Assembly (NCBI GenBank): GCA_020638795.1
Contig: JACKHW010000001.1
Span: forward strand, 434,001-498,000
Reading direction: 5' to 3'
Length of the DNA: 64,000 bases
Origin: Planctomycetota bacterium
Lineage (GTDB): Bacteria > Planctomycetota > UBA1135 > GCA-002748355
The notes under the pieces were generated by a model. The model had not been told where the DNA came from. It was given only the letters and a program-made list of their open reading frames with translations, and searched no databases. The position numbers were made by a program, and so were the translations under genes. Numbering within the stretch: the stretch's first letter is position 1; the number at the start of each line of letters is the position of its first letter. Below, piece by piece: positions 31,691-39,663 of the stretch.

Positions 31691-32354
31691 CAAGGCGTAC
31701 GCGAGTGAAGACGAGCCCGAGATTGTTGTTGGGCATCGCGAGGACCTCACCGAGTTCGAGGCCGACTTCGAACGCGATGCGCTGAACGTCCTCGAGCCTG
31801 CGCACGCCGTAGGCCGGATCCGTCGCGCGGAGGCGAGCATCGAAGTCGAGGTTGCTCGGTGCGGTGACGACATCGTCGCGAAGGAACGCCCCATACACGA
31901 AGGTCACCCCGCCCGGTCGGAGCAAGCTGGCGGCAACCCGTACGAAGGCCTCGCAGGCTGACCATGGCGTGATGTGGAAGAAGTTGATCGCGACGATCGC
32001 GTCGTGCATCCCGAAGGACGCCAAGCGTTCGTCGTCGGGCATCGCGGCCACCTCGAGCACGTCGACGTGCTTCGGCGGCAGGATGCGATCGTGGCTCTGC
32101 TCGCGTCGCCACGCTTCGATACTGAGCAGTGCTTCGGCGTCTCGATCGGTCGGCTGCCAGCGGATCCGAGGGAGGGCTGCCGTGAAGTGCACGGCGTGTT
32201 CGCCGGTCCCACTCGCGATCTCGAACACGCTCGAAGAACCGTCGAGGACGCGACGCAGGACTTCGAGGATGTCGCCCCGATTCCGAGCTGCAGAGGGCGA
32301 GAAACGACGACCGTCACCAGTGTCGTCGAGATCCTCGAGACGGACGACGGCCAT
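31674..32354 (-). CDS. DUF938-type SAM-dependent methyltransferase
   Basis: The 226-residue protein opens with the DUF938 signature RRFSPSAARNRGDILEVL, then SAM motif I VFEIASGTGEHAVHF, and later AINFFHITPWSACEAF and RPGGVTFVYGAF. This is a widespread but uncharacterised methyltransferase-fold family. It starts 3 nt after the sixA stop, so it is probably co-transcribed with sixA and the agmatinase gene, and it overlaps the opposing membrane protein gene by 17 nt. Confidence 0.85.
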   Translation of the reverse strand: MAVVRLEDLDDTGDGRRFSPSAARNRGDILEVLRRVLDGSSSVFEIASGTGEHAVHFTAALPRIRWQPTDRDAEALLSIEAWRREQSHDRILPPKHVDVLEVAAMPDDERLASFGMHDAIVAINFFHITPWSACEAFVRVAASLLRPGGVTFVYGAFLRDDVVTAPSNLDFDARLRATDPAYGVRRLEDVQRIAFEVGLELGEVLAMPNNNLGLVFTRVRLVTRGR

Positions 32355-32357
32355 GCG

Positions 32358-32942
32358 TCAGTCGTCGTCCTGCGGGATGCCGTCCTGCGCGATGCCGTCC
32401 TGCGCGATGTCACGATGCTCGCTGCACGCCTGTCCGTGCTCGATCGAGCCATCGCCCAGATGCTGGGCGATGGCTCGTGCGGGGCGTGGGGACATCGCAG
32501 CGCGCAAACGACCATCGAGGCTCGCCGGTCGCGAGATCTCGAGCCACACGGCGCCCGATGTGGAGAGCGGGATCGTCGCGGTCGAACTCGCACATACGAG
32601 TCGGCCCAGTAACTCGCCGACCAGCGGCATGTGGCTGACGATCAGGACACACGCCTCTTCTTCGGGCAACGCGGAGATGACGTGATCGACGTGTCCTTCG
32701 GGCACGAGCGACGCATCGGTCACGATCGGTGGTGGTGGAGTGAAGACCTTCGCGGCGATCGCCGCGGTCTGTTGTGCGCGTTCGAGCGGGCTCGCGACGA
32801 TCAGCGTAGGACGCGCGCCGAGTCGCTCGAGGGCGCGGACGACGCTGGCGACGTTCTCTCGACCGCGGGTCGTCAGGCGCCGCTCCTCGTCGCGGCGCGC
32901 AATCGCTTCCGCGTGTCCATGTCGCATCACGATCAAGTCCAA
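32358..32942 (-). CDS. Phosphohistidine phosphatase SixA-like
   Basis: Histidine phosphatase superfamily: the catalytic RHG lies in LIVMRHGHAEAI at the N-terminus. It also has SPLERAQQTAAIAAKVF and the second catalytic His in LIVSHMPLVGELL. SixA removes phosphate from His residues of phosphorelay proteins. I chose TTG 32942 because a GGGAGGA site precedes it by six bases and it preserves the first beta strand. It overlaps the agmatinase stop by 10 nt. ATG 32927 would start right at the RHG. The C-terminal extension ends in a repeated AQDGI unit encoded by a 15-bp tandem repeat. Confidence 0.82.
   Translation of the reverse strand: MDLIVMRHGHAEAIARRDEERRLTTRGRENVASVVRALERLGARPTLIVASPLERAQQTAAIAAKVFTPPPPIVTDASLVPEGHVDHVISALPEEEACVLIVSHMPLVGELLGRLVCASSTATIPLSTSGAVWLEISRPASLDGRLRAAMSPRPARAIAQHLGDGSIEHGQACSEHRDIAQDGIAQDGIPQDDD
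32369..32413. repeat. 15-bp tandem repeat in the sixA 3' end
   Basis: Nearly three copies of CCTGCGCGATGCCGT (32369-32383, 32384-32398, 32399-32413), the first and last imperfect. Being a multiple of three it keeps frame and encodes repeated AQDGI/IPQD on the minus strand at the end of SixA. Copy number could vary between strains without breaking the gene. Confidence 0.8.
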
Positions 32943-33916
32943 GAGGTTCCTCCCGTCGCGAGACCACAGAGCTTGTAGAGCATGCGTGCGCCGACGTTCC
33001 CGTCCCATGCGGAACCGGCGACTTCGCAGAGATCGAAGCCGGCAATGCGTTTTCCGCTCTCGCGCACCGTGGTCAGTACGAAGCACGCTTCGTCGAAGGA
33101 CAAGCCTCCGGGAACCGGAGTTCCCGTGCCGGGGCAATACGGTGCATCGAGCCCGTCGATGTCGAACGAGACCCAGACGCGCTCCCCGAGTTGGCCCACG
33201 GCTTCGGAAACGATTTCGGCGAACGACTCACCGCGGAATCGTCGGGCCGCCACTTGGCTCGCGTAGTGCACGACGACGCGTTCGCCCATGGATCGTGCGT
33301 ATTCGACTTCTTCCTCGCAGTAGTCGCGAATGCCGAGTTGGACGAGTCGATCGACTAGCGGGCAATCGTCCAAAACGTTGCGCAGGATCGACGCGTGACT
33401 CTCGCGGACACCTTCGTAAGCGTCGCGAAGGTCGAGGTGCGCGTCGAAGTGCAGGATCGACAGCGCGTCGGTGCGAGCCGCAGCGCGCATCGCACCGAGC
33501 GGACACGAGTGATCGCCACCCAGGATCGCGGGGACGACGCCATCGTCGAGCACAGCGCTGGTCCAGTCCTCGACCAGTCGCGTGCGTTCGGCCGAAAGTT
33601 CTTGGATCCGATGGACGTCGCGAGTCGCGCGTGCGTCCATGTCGAGCTGAGCGATGGTTCGGCTCGGTTCTCCTTCCAGCGGATCGAGCACGATGCCGGC
33701 TTGCCAGACGGGGCCGAAGTGCGCGTCGAGCAGGTCGACCTGGTGGCTCGCCTCGAGGACGAGGGCCGGTCCTTCGTGCGCGCCGCCGCCGAACGAGGTC
33801 GTGGCTTCGAACGGCACCCCGAGGATCCGAACATGCGCATCGGCGCGAAAGGGCAAGCCGAAGATCCCGCTGCCGGTCGCGGCGGCGTTCGGATCGAAAT
33901 CGTGGGGGTCGGTCAT
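32933..33916 (-). CDS. Ureohydrolase family protein, probably agmatinase
   Basis: Mn-dependent amidinohydrolase, 327 residues. Metal ligands are visible in PAILGGDHSCPLG, HFDAHLDLRDAY and VWVSFDIDGLDAPYCPGTG. The TGTPVPGGLS segment after the last metal motif is typical of agmatinase/SpeB-type members, which split agmatine to putrescine and urea. Formimidoylglutamase or guanidinobutyrase activity cannot be excluded from sequence. First gene of a minus-strand trio with sixA and the DUF938 gene. Confidence 0.87.
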   Translation of the reverse strand: MTDPHDFDPNAAATGSGIFGLPFRADAHVRILGVPFEATTSFGGGAHEGPALVLEASHQVDLLDAHFGPVWQAGIVLDPLEGEPSRTIAQLDMDARATRDVHRIQELSAERTRLVEDWTSAVLDDGVVPAILGGDHSCPLGAMRAAARTDALSILHFDAHLDLRDAYEGVRESHASILRNVLDDCPLVDRLVQLGIRDYCEEEVEYARSMGERVVVHYASQVAARRFRGESFAEIVSEAVGQLGERVWVSFDIDGLDAPYCPGTGTPVPGGLSFDEACFVLTTVRESGKRIAGFDLCEVAGSAWDGNVGARMLYKLCGLATGGTSWT

Positions 33917-34015
33917 GGAACGCTGACTGGGGAAAGCTCAGAGTATCGTCGTGCGAACGCTCGATGGCGACAACCGAATGCGTGCAGCAAGCACGCGATT
34001 GCCGAACAGTAGGTC

Positions 34016-35812
34016 ATGAATCGACGCCGCATCACCATCCTCTTCGTGCTGGCAGGGATCGCGCTCGCGGTCTGGCTCGCCTTCACGTGGACGGTTGGCG
34101 GTGCTTCGGGAGGGGATCCTGGCGACAGTCCGTATTCGATCGGCACCGACGCGACGGGTGGCGGCAATGCGCGCGGCGACGAGAACGGTGCCACGGACGG
34201 GAGGATCGCCGCAGGAACGTCCGCAGGCGACGAGAACACGCGCGTGGACGGCGACCAAGGAGGTCTGACGATCACGCGATTGCGCTGCATCGATGCGATG
34301 ACCAAGGCGCCGCTCGCAGGAGTGCGGATCCATGATCAGCAGAACGACGCCGAACTCAGCATGACCGGCGAAGACGGCATCGTAAGAATCGCGCGTCGTG
34401 CGGACGGTACGATCTGCCCATTCCTTGTCGCGTGGGGGGATGGAGTTCTCGCGCGTTCGTTGCCGGCCGAGGTCATCGAGGAACTCGACCAAGGAAGCGC
34501 CGACGACGTCGTGGAGCTACTCGTCCATCGTGACAAGTACACGGTGCGACGGCCGCTCCATGTGCGCGCACGTGGGAGTCGCGATGTCCCGAAGCGTGCG
34601 GCGATCACGATCGTGCCCGAAGTGGATACGCCGTCGATGGACGAAGTCCCGACTCTTCGGATCGGAGATGCCGTCAGTGTCTCCAAGGCCGAGCGCGAAG
34701 GTTGGGCGATGCATTTGCGAGCGCTACTCGGGCTGCCTGCCAAACACGTTTACTACGACATTGGCACGCGCGTCCTGCCGTGGCATGGCAGTCTCGACGG
34801 GCTCGCGTTGCGCTTCACGCGCGCAGGACGCTATCTCGTCCGTGCGCGCACGAGTGACGGTGCCGTCGCGACTGCGAGCATCGAGATCACGGCACGCGAC
34901 GAGAGTCCGATCGACCTCGTGTTCGAAGACGGCACGTCGATCGGCGTCAAGGTCATGGACGACGATGGACGACCGGTCTCGCAGGCGGTTGTCAGGCTGC
35001 GTCCGGCCGCGCGGACGGGCGAGTTCGAGAAACAAGGTGAGACCGATGCCAACGGTGCTGCCAGGTTCGCCGGCATCGTGAGCGGTGACCGCTTCGAACT
35101 CGTCGTCGAGTCGCGTCTGCATCGGGGCAAGACGTTGTCGGTCCTTGCCGGACAGGACTACGAACTGCGCGTGCAATCCGTCCCGCGCGCGCTGCATCGA
35201 ATCTCCGTGCGCGAACTTCGATCGAATCGCGCGGTCGAGGGGGCGTCCTTGTGGATCGACGATCCGTCCGGTCGAGAGGCGGATGGCACGACGGATGCCG
35301 CCGGTACGGCGACCGTCGCACTCGTGCAGGGGGATGATCACGTGCTCCACGTGCGTGCGCCGGGGTACCGCGAATGGCGCGAAGTGCTTCACGAGAATCT
35401 CGGTTCGGCACTGCCGACGAGCGTCGAACTCGTGCCCGCGGTGCGTGCAAGGCAGCTCGAGCTCGGTCTGGTAGGCCTCGTCGAAGGTCGAGTCCACGGA
35501 AGCGACGGCAAACCTCGCGCGGGCGTCGCAGTGCGTGTGATGACCGCTCTCGACAAGAACGGAACTCCCTATCCGGATTCGATGGACGATGGGAACTTCG
35601 CGCTGGTTCGCGGCGGCGAGACGGTTCGTCGGATGGTGCTTGCTGGAGATCGAGTCAAGGCGAAGCGCGATGCGGTCACGGACGACGAAGGGCGCTTCGA
35701 GCTCTGGTGTGTCGCACGCGGCCGTGCGCGAGTTCTCGTGCTCGAGAAGGGCGGCGCGAGCCGCGATGTCTTCGTGCGTCTTGGCGCGAAGACCGAGGTC
35801 GACCTACGCTGA
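34016..35812 (+). CDS. Membrane-anchored protein with carboxypeptidase-regulatory-like repeats
   Basis: The 598-residue protein has an N-terminal anchor (about 6-26, ITILFVLAGIALAVWLAFTW), a Gly/Asp/Asn-rich linker, and several Ig-like carboxypeptidase-regulatory-like domains. Examples are LRCIDAMTKAPLAGVRIHD, VKVMDDDGRPVSQAVVRLRP with ETDANGAARF, and EGRVHGSDGKPRAGVAVRVM with VTDDEGRFELW. These beta-sandwich domains occur in surface and periplasmic proteins. No enzymatic motif is visible. It is transcribed toward queC, 24 nt away, possibly in the same transcript. Confidence 0.75.
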   Translation: MNRRRITILFVLAGIALAVWLAFTWTVGGASGGDPGDSPYSIGTDATGGGNARGDENGATDGRIAAGTSAGDENTRVDGDQGGLTITRLRCIDAMTKAPLAGVRIHDQQNDAELSMTGEDGIVRIARRADGTICPFLVAWGDGVLARSLPAEVIEELDQGSADDVVELLVHRDKYTVRRPLHVRARGSRDVPKRAAITIVPEVDTPSMDEVPTLRIGDAVSVSKAEREGWAMHLRALLGLPAKHVYYDIGTRVLPWHGSLDGLALRFTRAGRYLVRARTSDGAVATASIEITARDESPIDLVFEDGTSIGVKVMDDDGRPVSQAVVRLRPAARTGEFEKQGETDANGAARFAGIVSGDRFELVVESRLHRGKTLSVLAGQDYELRVQSVPRALHRISVRELRSNRAVEGASLWIDDPSGREADGTTDAAGTATVALVQGDDHVLHVRAPGYREWREVLHENLGSALPTSVELVPAVRARQLELGLVGLVEGRVHGSDGKPRAGVAVRVMTALDKNGTPYPDSMDDGNFALVRGGETVRRMVLAGDRVKAKRDAVTDDEGRFELWCVARGRARVLVLEKGGASRDVFVRLGAKTEVDLR

Positions 35813-35836
35813 TGCCGACTCGATGATGCAGCAGCG

Positions 35837-36559
35837 ATGAAAGCAGTCGTTCTCCTCAGTGGTGGCCTCGATTCGACGACGTGTCTCGCGAAAGCAGTGC
35901 ACGACGGTAGAGAGTGCTTTGCGCTGACGATTCGCTACGGGCAGAGGCATGCGTGCGAGTTGGCAGCTGCTCGCGCGGTCGCCGCGCAGTTCGGGGTCGC
36001 CGAACATCGGTTCGCGATGGTCGATCTCGGGCAATTCGGTGCGTCGGCGCTCACGTCACCCGACATCGAAGTCCCCAAGGGGGAGCCCGTGCCGAGCTCT
36101 GGATCGAACGAGATTCCGATCACGTACGTGCCCGCACGCAACACGGTGTTCTTGTCCATTGCACTCGCGTGGGCCGAAGTACTCGAAGCCGATGAGATCT
36201 GGCTCGGCGTCAACGCCGTCGACTACTCGGGGTATCCCGATTGTCGGCCCGAGTTCTTGCGCGCGTTCGAAGGCCTTGCTGCGCTCGCGACGAAGGTCGG
36301 TGTCGCCGGCCGCGGCGCACCGCGGATCGTGGCGCCGCTCGTCGAGTCGACCAAGGCGCGCATCGTGGGTCTCGGCGTATCACTCGGTGTCGACTACGCG
36401 ATGACGTCCACGTGTTACGACCCGAGCGAGTCGGGAGTACCGTGCCGGAGTTGCGAAGCGTGCCTATTGCGAGAGCGCGGCTTCGCCGAGGCGGGACTTC
36501 TCGATCCACTCGTCGAGTTCGGTCCGCGCTACACGGTGCACGAGCAAGAGTCTCGATGA
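35837..36559 (+). CDS. queC: 7-cyano-7-deazaguanine synthase
   Basis: Makes preQ0 from 7-carboxy-7-deazaguanine with ATP and ammonia, for queuosine in tRNA. The 240-residue protein has the PP-loop VVLLSGGLDSTTCLA at the N-terminus, YVPARNTVFLSIALAWAE, and the C-terminal zinc cluster CYDPSESG, then CRSCEACLLR. Other queuosine genes (queD, queE, queF, tgt) are not in the window. Its stop overlaps the hydrolase start by four bases (ATGA), a coupling that looks incidental. Confidence 0.95.
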   Translation: MKAVVLLSGGLDSTTCLAKAVHDGRECFALTIRYGQRHACELAAARAVAAQFGVAEHRFAMVDLGQFGASALTSPDIEVPKGEPVPSSGSNEIPITYVPARNTVFLSIALAWAEVLEADEIWLGVNAVDYSGYPDCRPEFLRAFEGLAALATKVGVAGRGAPRIVAPLVESTKARIVGLGVSLGVDYAMTSTCYDPSESGVPCRSCEACLLRERGFAEAGLLDPLVEFGPRYTVHEQESR

Positions 36560-37425
36560 GGCGGTTCGTGATCTGGCTCTATGTCCTCGGTGGCCTGTAC
36601 GTCTTGATCTCGGGCGCGGCCTGGTTTTTTCAGGATCGGTTGCTGTTCGTCGGCGCAGGGCGGAATCGCGGAGTCGCGATTCCCTGCCCGCCCAACGTCG
36701 AGATCGAAAGCCTCGATGCAGGCGAGGTTCATGGGCGCTTCCGAATCGCGTGGGCTGTGCCGAATCTCGTGTCGTCGACGACGCCGCGCAGCGTCGACTG
36801 CCGAGGCGTGATCTTGTTCTTTCTCGGCAACGGGCAGGATCTCGTTTCTGGTGTGACGATCGCACGTGCGTGGACCGAATACGGCTTGCACGCACTCGTC
36901 GTCGAGTACCCGGGCTATGGCGACAGCGAAGGGTCTCCGAGTCAGGAGAGCATTCTCACAGCCGCGATCATCGCTGCCGACGCTGCAGCAAGTCGTGCCG
37001 AGAGGCTCCAGGTGCCACTCTATGCAGGAGGCATTTCACTGGGGACCTTCTCCGCGACGTACGTCGCGTCCAAGATGACGAAGGAAGCGCGGACGCGAGG
37101 ATCGATCCGCGTTTCGAAGCTCGTCTTGTTCGCGCCTCCGACCTCGATCGTCGAGGCTGCCGCGATGCACTACTGGTGGTTGCCGACGAAGCTCTTGCTG
37201 CGTCACCGCTTCGAGAACGTCGAGGCCGCGGCAGGCATCGATTGTCCCTCGCTGGTGTTCCACGGTGATCGGGATCTCGTCGTACCGCAATCGATGGGCA
37301 AGCGTGTCGCCGAAGCACTGGGGCCGCACGCGGAGTTTCGCAGCGTCCCCGGTTACGGCCATTGGTTGCCGGTCGATCGCGACGGCGTTCTCGGTTCGCA
37401 GCTCCGTGATTTCTTCACGCACTGA
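36556..37425 (+). CDS. Membrane-anchored alpha/beta hydrolase
   Basis: The 289-residue protein has an N-terminal membrane segment (about 5-24, VIWLYVLGGLYVLISGAAWF) and an alpha/beta-hydrolase domain. Visible are an oxyanion-side ILFFLGNGQD, VVEYPGYGDSEGSPS, the nucleophile elbow GGISLG, the acid in FHGDRDLVVP, and the catalytic His in GYGHWLP. It resembles the BEM46/ABHD13 type of predicted peptidases or esterases with one TM helix; the substrate is unknown. The ATGA overlap with queC fixes the start. Confidence 0.82.
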   Translation: MRRFVIWLYVLGGLYVLISGAAWFFQDRLLFVGAGRNRGVAIPCPPNVEIESLDAGEVHGRFRIAWAVPNLVSSTTPRSVDCRGVILFFLGNGQDLVSGVTIARAWTEYGLHALVVEYPGYGDSEGSPSQESILTAAIIAADAAASRAERLQVPLYAGGISLGTFSATYVASKMTKEARTRGSIRVSKLVLFAPPTSIVEAAAMHYWWLPTKLLLRHRFENVEAAAGIDCPSLVFHGDRDLVVPQSMGKRVAEALGPHAEFRSVPGYGHWLPVDRDGVLGSQLRDFFTH

Positions 37426-37469
37426 CAAAGCGGGTTGATCGACCCCTGCGCGCTCGATACGAAGGGCGG

Positions 37470-37910
37470 ATGCCGCTGTCCGTCGCCATTCGTCTCGCCT
37501 TCGCTTGCGCGCTCTGCTGCGCGCTGCCCTCGTGTTCGAAGTCCAAGCCCATCCCGTCCTGGGCCAACGCCACGAAGGAGACGGTCCAGATGGGCAAGCC
37601 TTGGACCTTCGAGAGTCGAGGCATCAAGGTGAGTGGACGCACCACGCGAGCGAGCATGATCATGACGCTCGCGCTCGAGATCGAGAGCGCTGGCCCTCGC
37701 CTTCGGTACGAGGACATCGTTGCCTATTGGGACAACGAGGAGTTGACCTTCGAGATGCCTCGATCGGGCGAGCTGTCCGTGTCCGACGCCAATGGATCGT
37801 GGAAGGCGTCGGTGAAGCTCGCGAAGAAGATCCCCGTCTCGCCCGAGCACGACGTGTTGTATCTCGCCGTCGGGCCGGCGGTGTGGGAGTTCGAACTCCT
37901 ACCGCCATAG
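37470..37910 (+). CDS. Small lipoprotein of unknown function
   Basis: The 146-residue product has a lipoprotein signal with lipobox LPSC (lipid-bearing Cys at about residue 22, MPLSVAIRLAFACALCCALP before it). A single beta-rich domain follows (KPWTFESRGIKVSGRTTRAS, YLAVGPAVWEFELLPP at the end). No family is recognised. It is 44 nt downstream of the hydrolase gene on the same strand and convergent with the peroxidase gene. Confidence 0.72.
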   Translation: MPLSVAIRLAFACALCCALPSCSKSKPIPSWANATKETVQMGKPWTFESRGIKVSGRTTRASMIMTLALEIESAGPRLRYEDIVAYWDNEELTFEMPRSGELSVSDANGSWKASVKLAKKIPVSPEHDVLYLAVGPAVWEFELLPP

Positions 37911-37924
37911 ATCCGAGTGCGGCG

Positions 37925-39574
37925 TCAGAAGATGCGCAACCGCACGCCGTCGGTCGAGGTCAGCCGCTGCAGTCCATTGTCTTGGAGCACCCACTGCGTG
38001 AACACGTCCTTGCCGCGCAAGGCCGGATCGTTGGGAATGTCGAGGACGATCGAGCCATAGCCCGCGCCGGCGCCGCTCCCTGACAGCGGAATCGGGTCGA
38101 GCAGGAACAGACCGGGCGTCACGCCGAGGTGCAAGCGGATGCCGAGAACGGGGATGCCCGAGGTGCTCGCCACCGCGTCGAACAGCAACATCGCAGCGGA
38201 GCCTCCATACCCGCGATCGACACCGATCGTGATGTGCGATCGGTCGAGCGAGAGCGGTTCGTACGCGACGTGGACGGGGACGATGTTGTTCGAGCCTGGA
38301 GTGCCCGCGCCGTAGTGCGACGGCACGCGGTCCGATTCGGTGAACAGCTTCGGTCGATCGAAGGGCGCAGTCGCATTGAGGACGCGATCGTCGGTCAGTG
38401 CCCGAAGGAAGGCGACGAGCGCTTGTTGATCGGCCATGGTGAGGCCGAGCGGCCGGATGCGCGGATCCTTGTTGGGCGCATTGACGTTTCCGCCGCGGTT
38501 GTAGAACGCGACGACGTCTTCGAGAGTCTGCGCGCTTCCGTCGTGGAAATACGGCGCGCGCAGCGCGACGTTGCGGATCGAAGGTGTGCGCATCGCGCCA
38601 CGGTCTTGCGGTGCGTTGGTCACGGTGAAGCGGCCGAGATCTTCATTGGGCGGGGTCACGCCGGTGTAGTGGAACCGGTGGTCGGTGCCGAGCGGTCCTC
38701 CGTGGCACTCGATGCAACGAGTCTGGGGTGACGTGAAGATCTGATTGCCGCGTTGCTCCTGGGGCGTGAGGGCATTCCGGTTGCCGGCCAGGAAGTCGTC
38801 GAGGCGGTTGTGATCCGAGATCAGCGTGCGCTCGTAGGTGGCGATGGCCATCGCGATGCGCGAAGGAGTGATGTCGGTCGTGCCGAACGCCACCCGGAAC
38901 AATTCCGGGTACGACTTGCCCTGGACGAACTGCGCGAGGGTCGCGGGAATGCTGCTCGCGAGGGCGAGGGGCTTCGCCCCCGCGAGCCGCTGAACGACAT
39001 CGTTCCAGGTCGTCCCCATGTGCGTCATCTCGACGTCGTTCAGGAGCGGGCCGACCGCCTGACTCTCGAGCGCTGCGCGATTCGGGAGGAGGACCGTGTT
39101 GGTCAACGGATCCCGGAAGTCGTTCGTCGCCCGCCCGTCCCAGAACGCCTCCGGTGCGTAGACCGCATTGATGACGGTCATGCCTCGTCTGCTCGTCACC
39201 TGGTCGCGCAAACCGAAGCTCGTCGAAGCGTTGTAGGTACCGTTCGCGTTACTGCTCGGGACCCCCCGGGAGCCCCGAACGTCGTCACGTGTTTGGAAGA
39301 GACCATCGAAGCCCGGATGCACCGAATCCGGCGCGAAGGAGCGCCGGTCGGAGCCGCCGGTTTCGAAGGTGTGGCAGGTCGCACACGCAACGGTTCCCGT
39401 CGACGAGAGCTGCTCTTCGAAGAAGAGCGCCTTGCCGAGCTGGGTCTTTTCGAACGTGATCGGATTCCCGGGCGGGACCGGCACCGGAGGAAAGCCCTGC
39501 TGGGCACGAGCCATCGGGACGGCGGCGAACGAAACGAGAACCGCACAGGCGGCGAGTCGTGGTTGCAGCTTCAT
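37925..39574 (-). CDS. Exported dihaem cytochrome c peroxidase (MauG/CcpA family) with C-terminal module
   Basis: Signal peptide (1-24, ending MARAQ), then a peroxidase body with two haem c sites: CATCH (~65) and CIECH (~285). Family segments include FFEEQLSSTGTVACATCH, the loop GMTVINAVYAPEAFWDGRA, and MRTPSIRNVALRAPYFHDGS. Such periplasmic enzymes reduce H2O2 or oxidise partners using two c haems. About 129 extra residues at the C-terminus (from YGAGTPGSNN) are not part of the peroxidase; they match the module found on other exported proteins here. Length (549) exceeds the usual ~350-400 for this reason. Confidence 0.88.
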   Translation of the reverse strand: MKLQPRLAACAVLVSFAAVPMARAQQGFPPVPVPPGNPITFEKTQLGKALFFEEQLSSTGTVACATCHTFETGGSDRRSFAPDSVHPGFDGLFQTRDDVRGSRGVPSSNANGTYNASTSFGLRDQVTSRRGMTVINAVYAPEAFWDGRATNDFRDPLTNTVLLPNRAALESQAVGPLLNDVEMTHMGTTWNDVVQRLAGAKPLALASSIPATLAQFVQGKSYPELFRVAFGTTDITPSRIAMAIATYERTLISDHNRLDDFLAGNRNALTPQEQRGNQIFTSPQTRCIECHGGPLGTDHRFHYTGVTPPNEDLGRFTVTNAPQDRGAMRTPSIRNVALRAPYFHDGSAQTLEDVVAFYNRGGNVNAPNKDPRIRPLGLTMADQQALVAFLRALTDDRVLNATAPFDRPKLFTESDRVPSHYGAGTPGSNNIVPVHVAYEPLSLDRSHITIGVDRGYGGSAAMLLFDAVASTSGIPVLGIRLHLGVTPGLFLLDPIPLSGSGAGAGYGSIVLDIPNDPALRGKDVFTQWVLQDNGLQRLTSTDGVRLRIF

Positions 39575-39663
39575 TGGAAATCCTGGTTGATGTCGGTAGG
39601 TCTCCCGCCGACCCGGAGTTTTCGCGGGCTGAAAAACCGAAAAAGCCTGTCACCGGTACGCGA

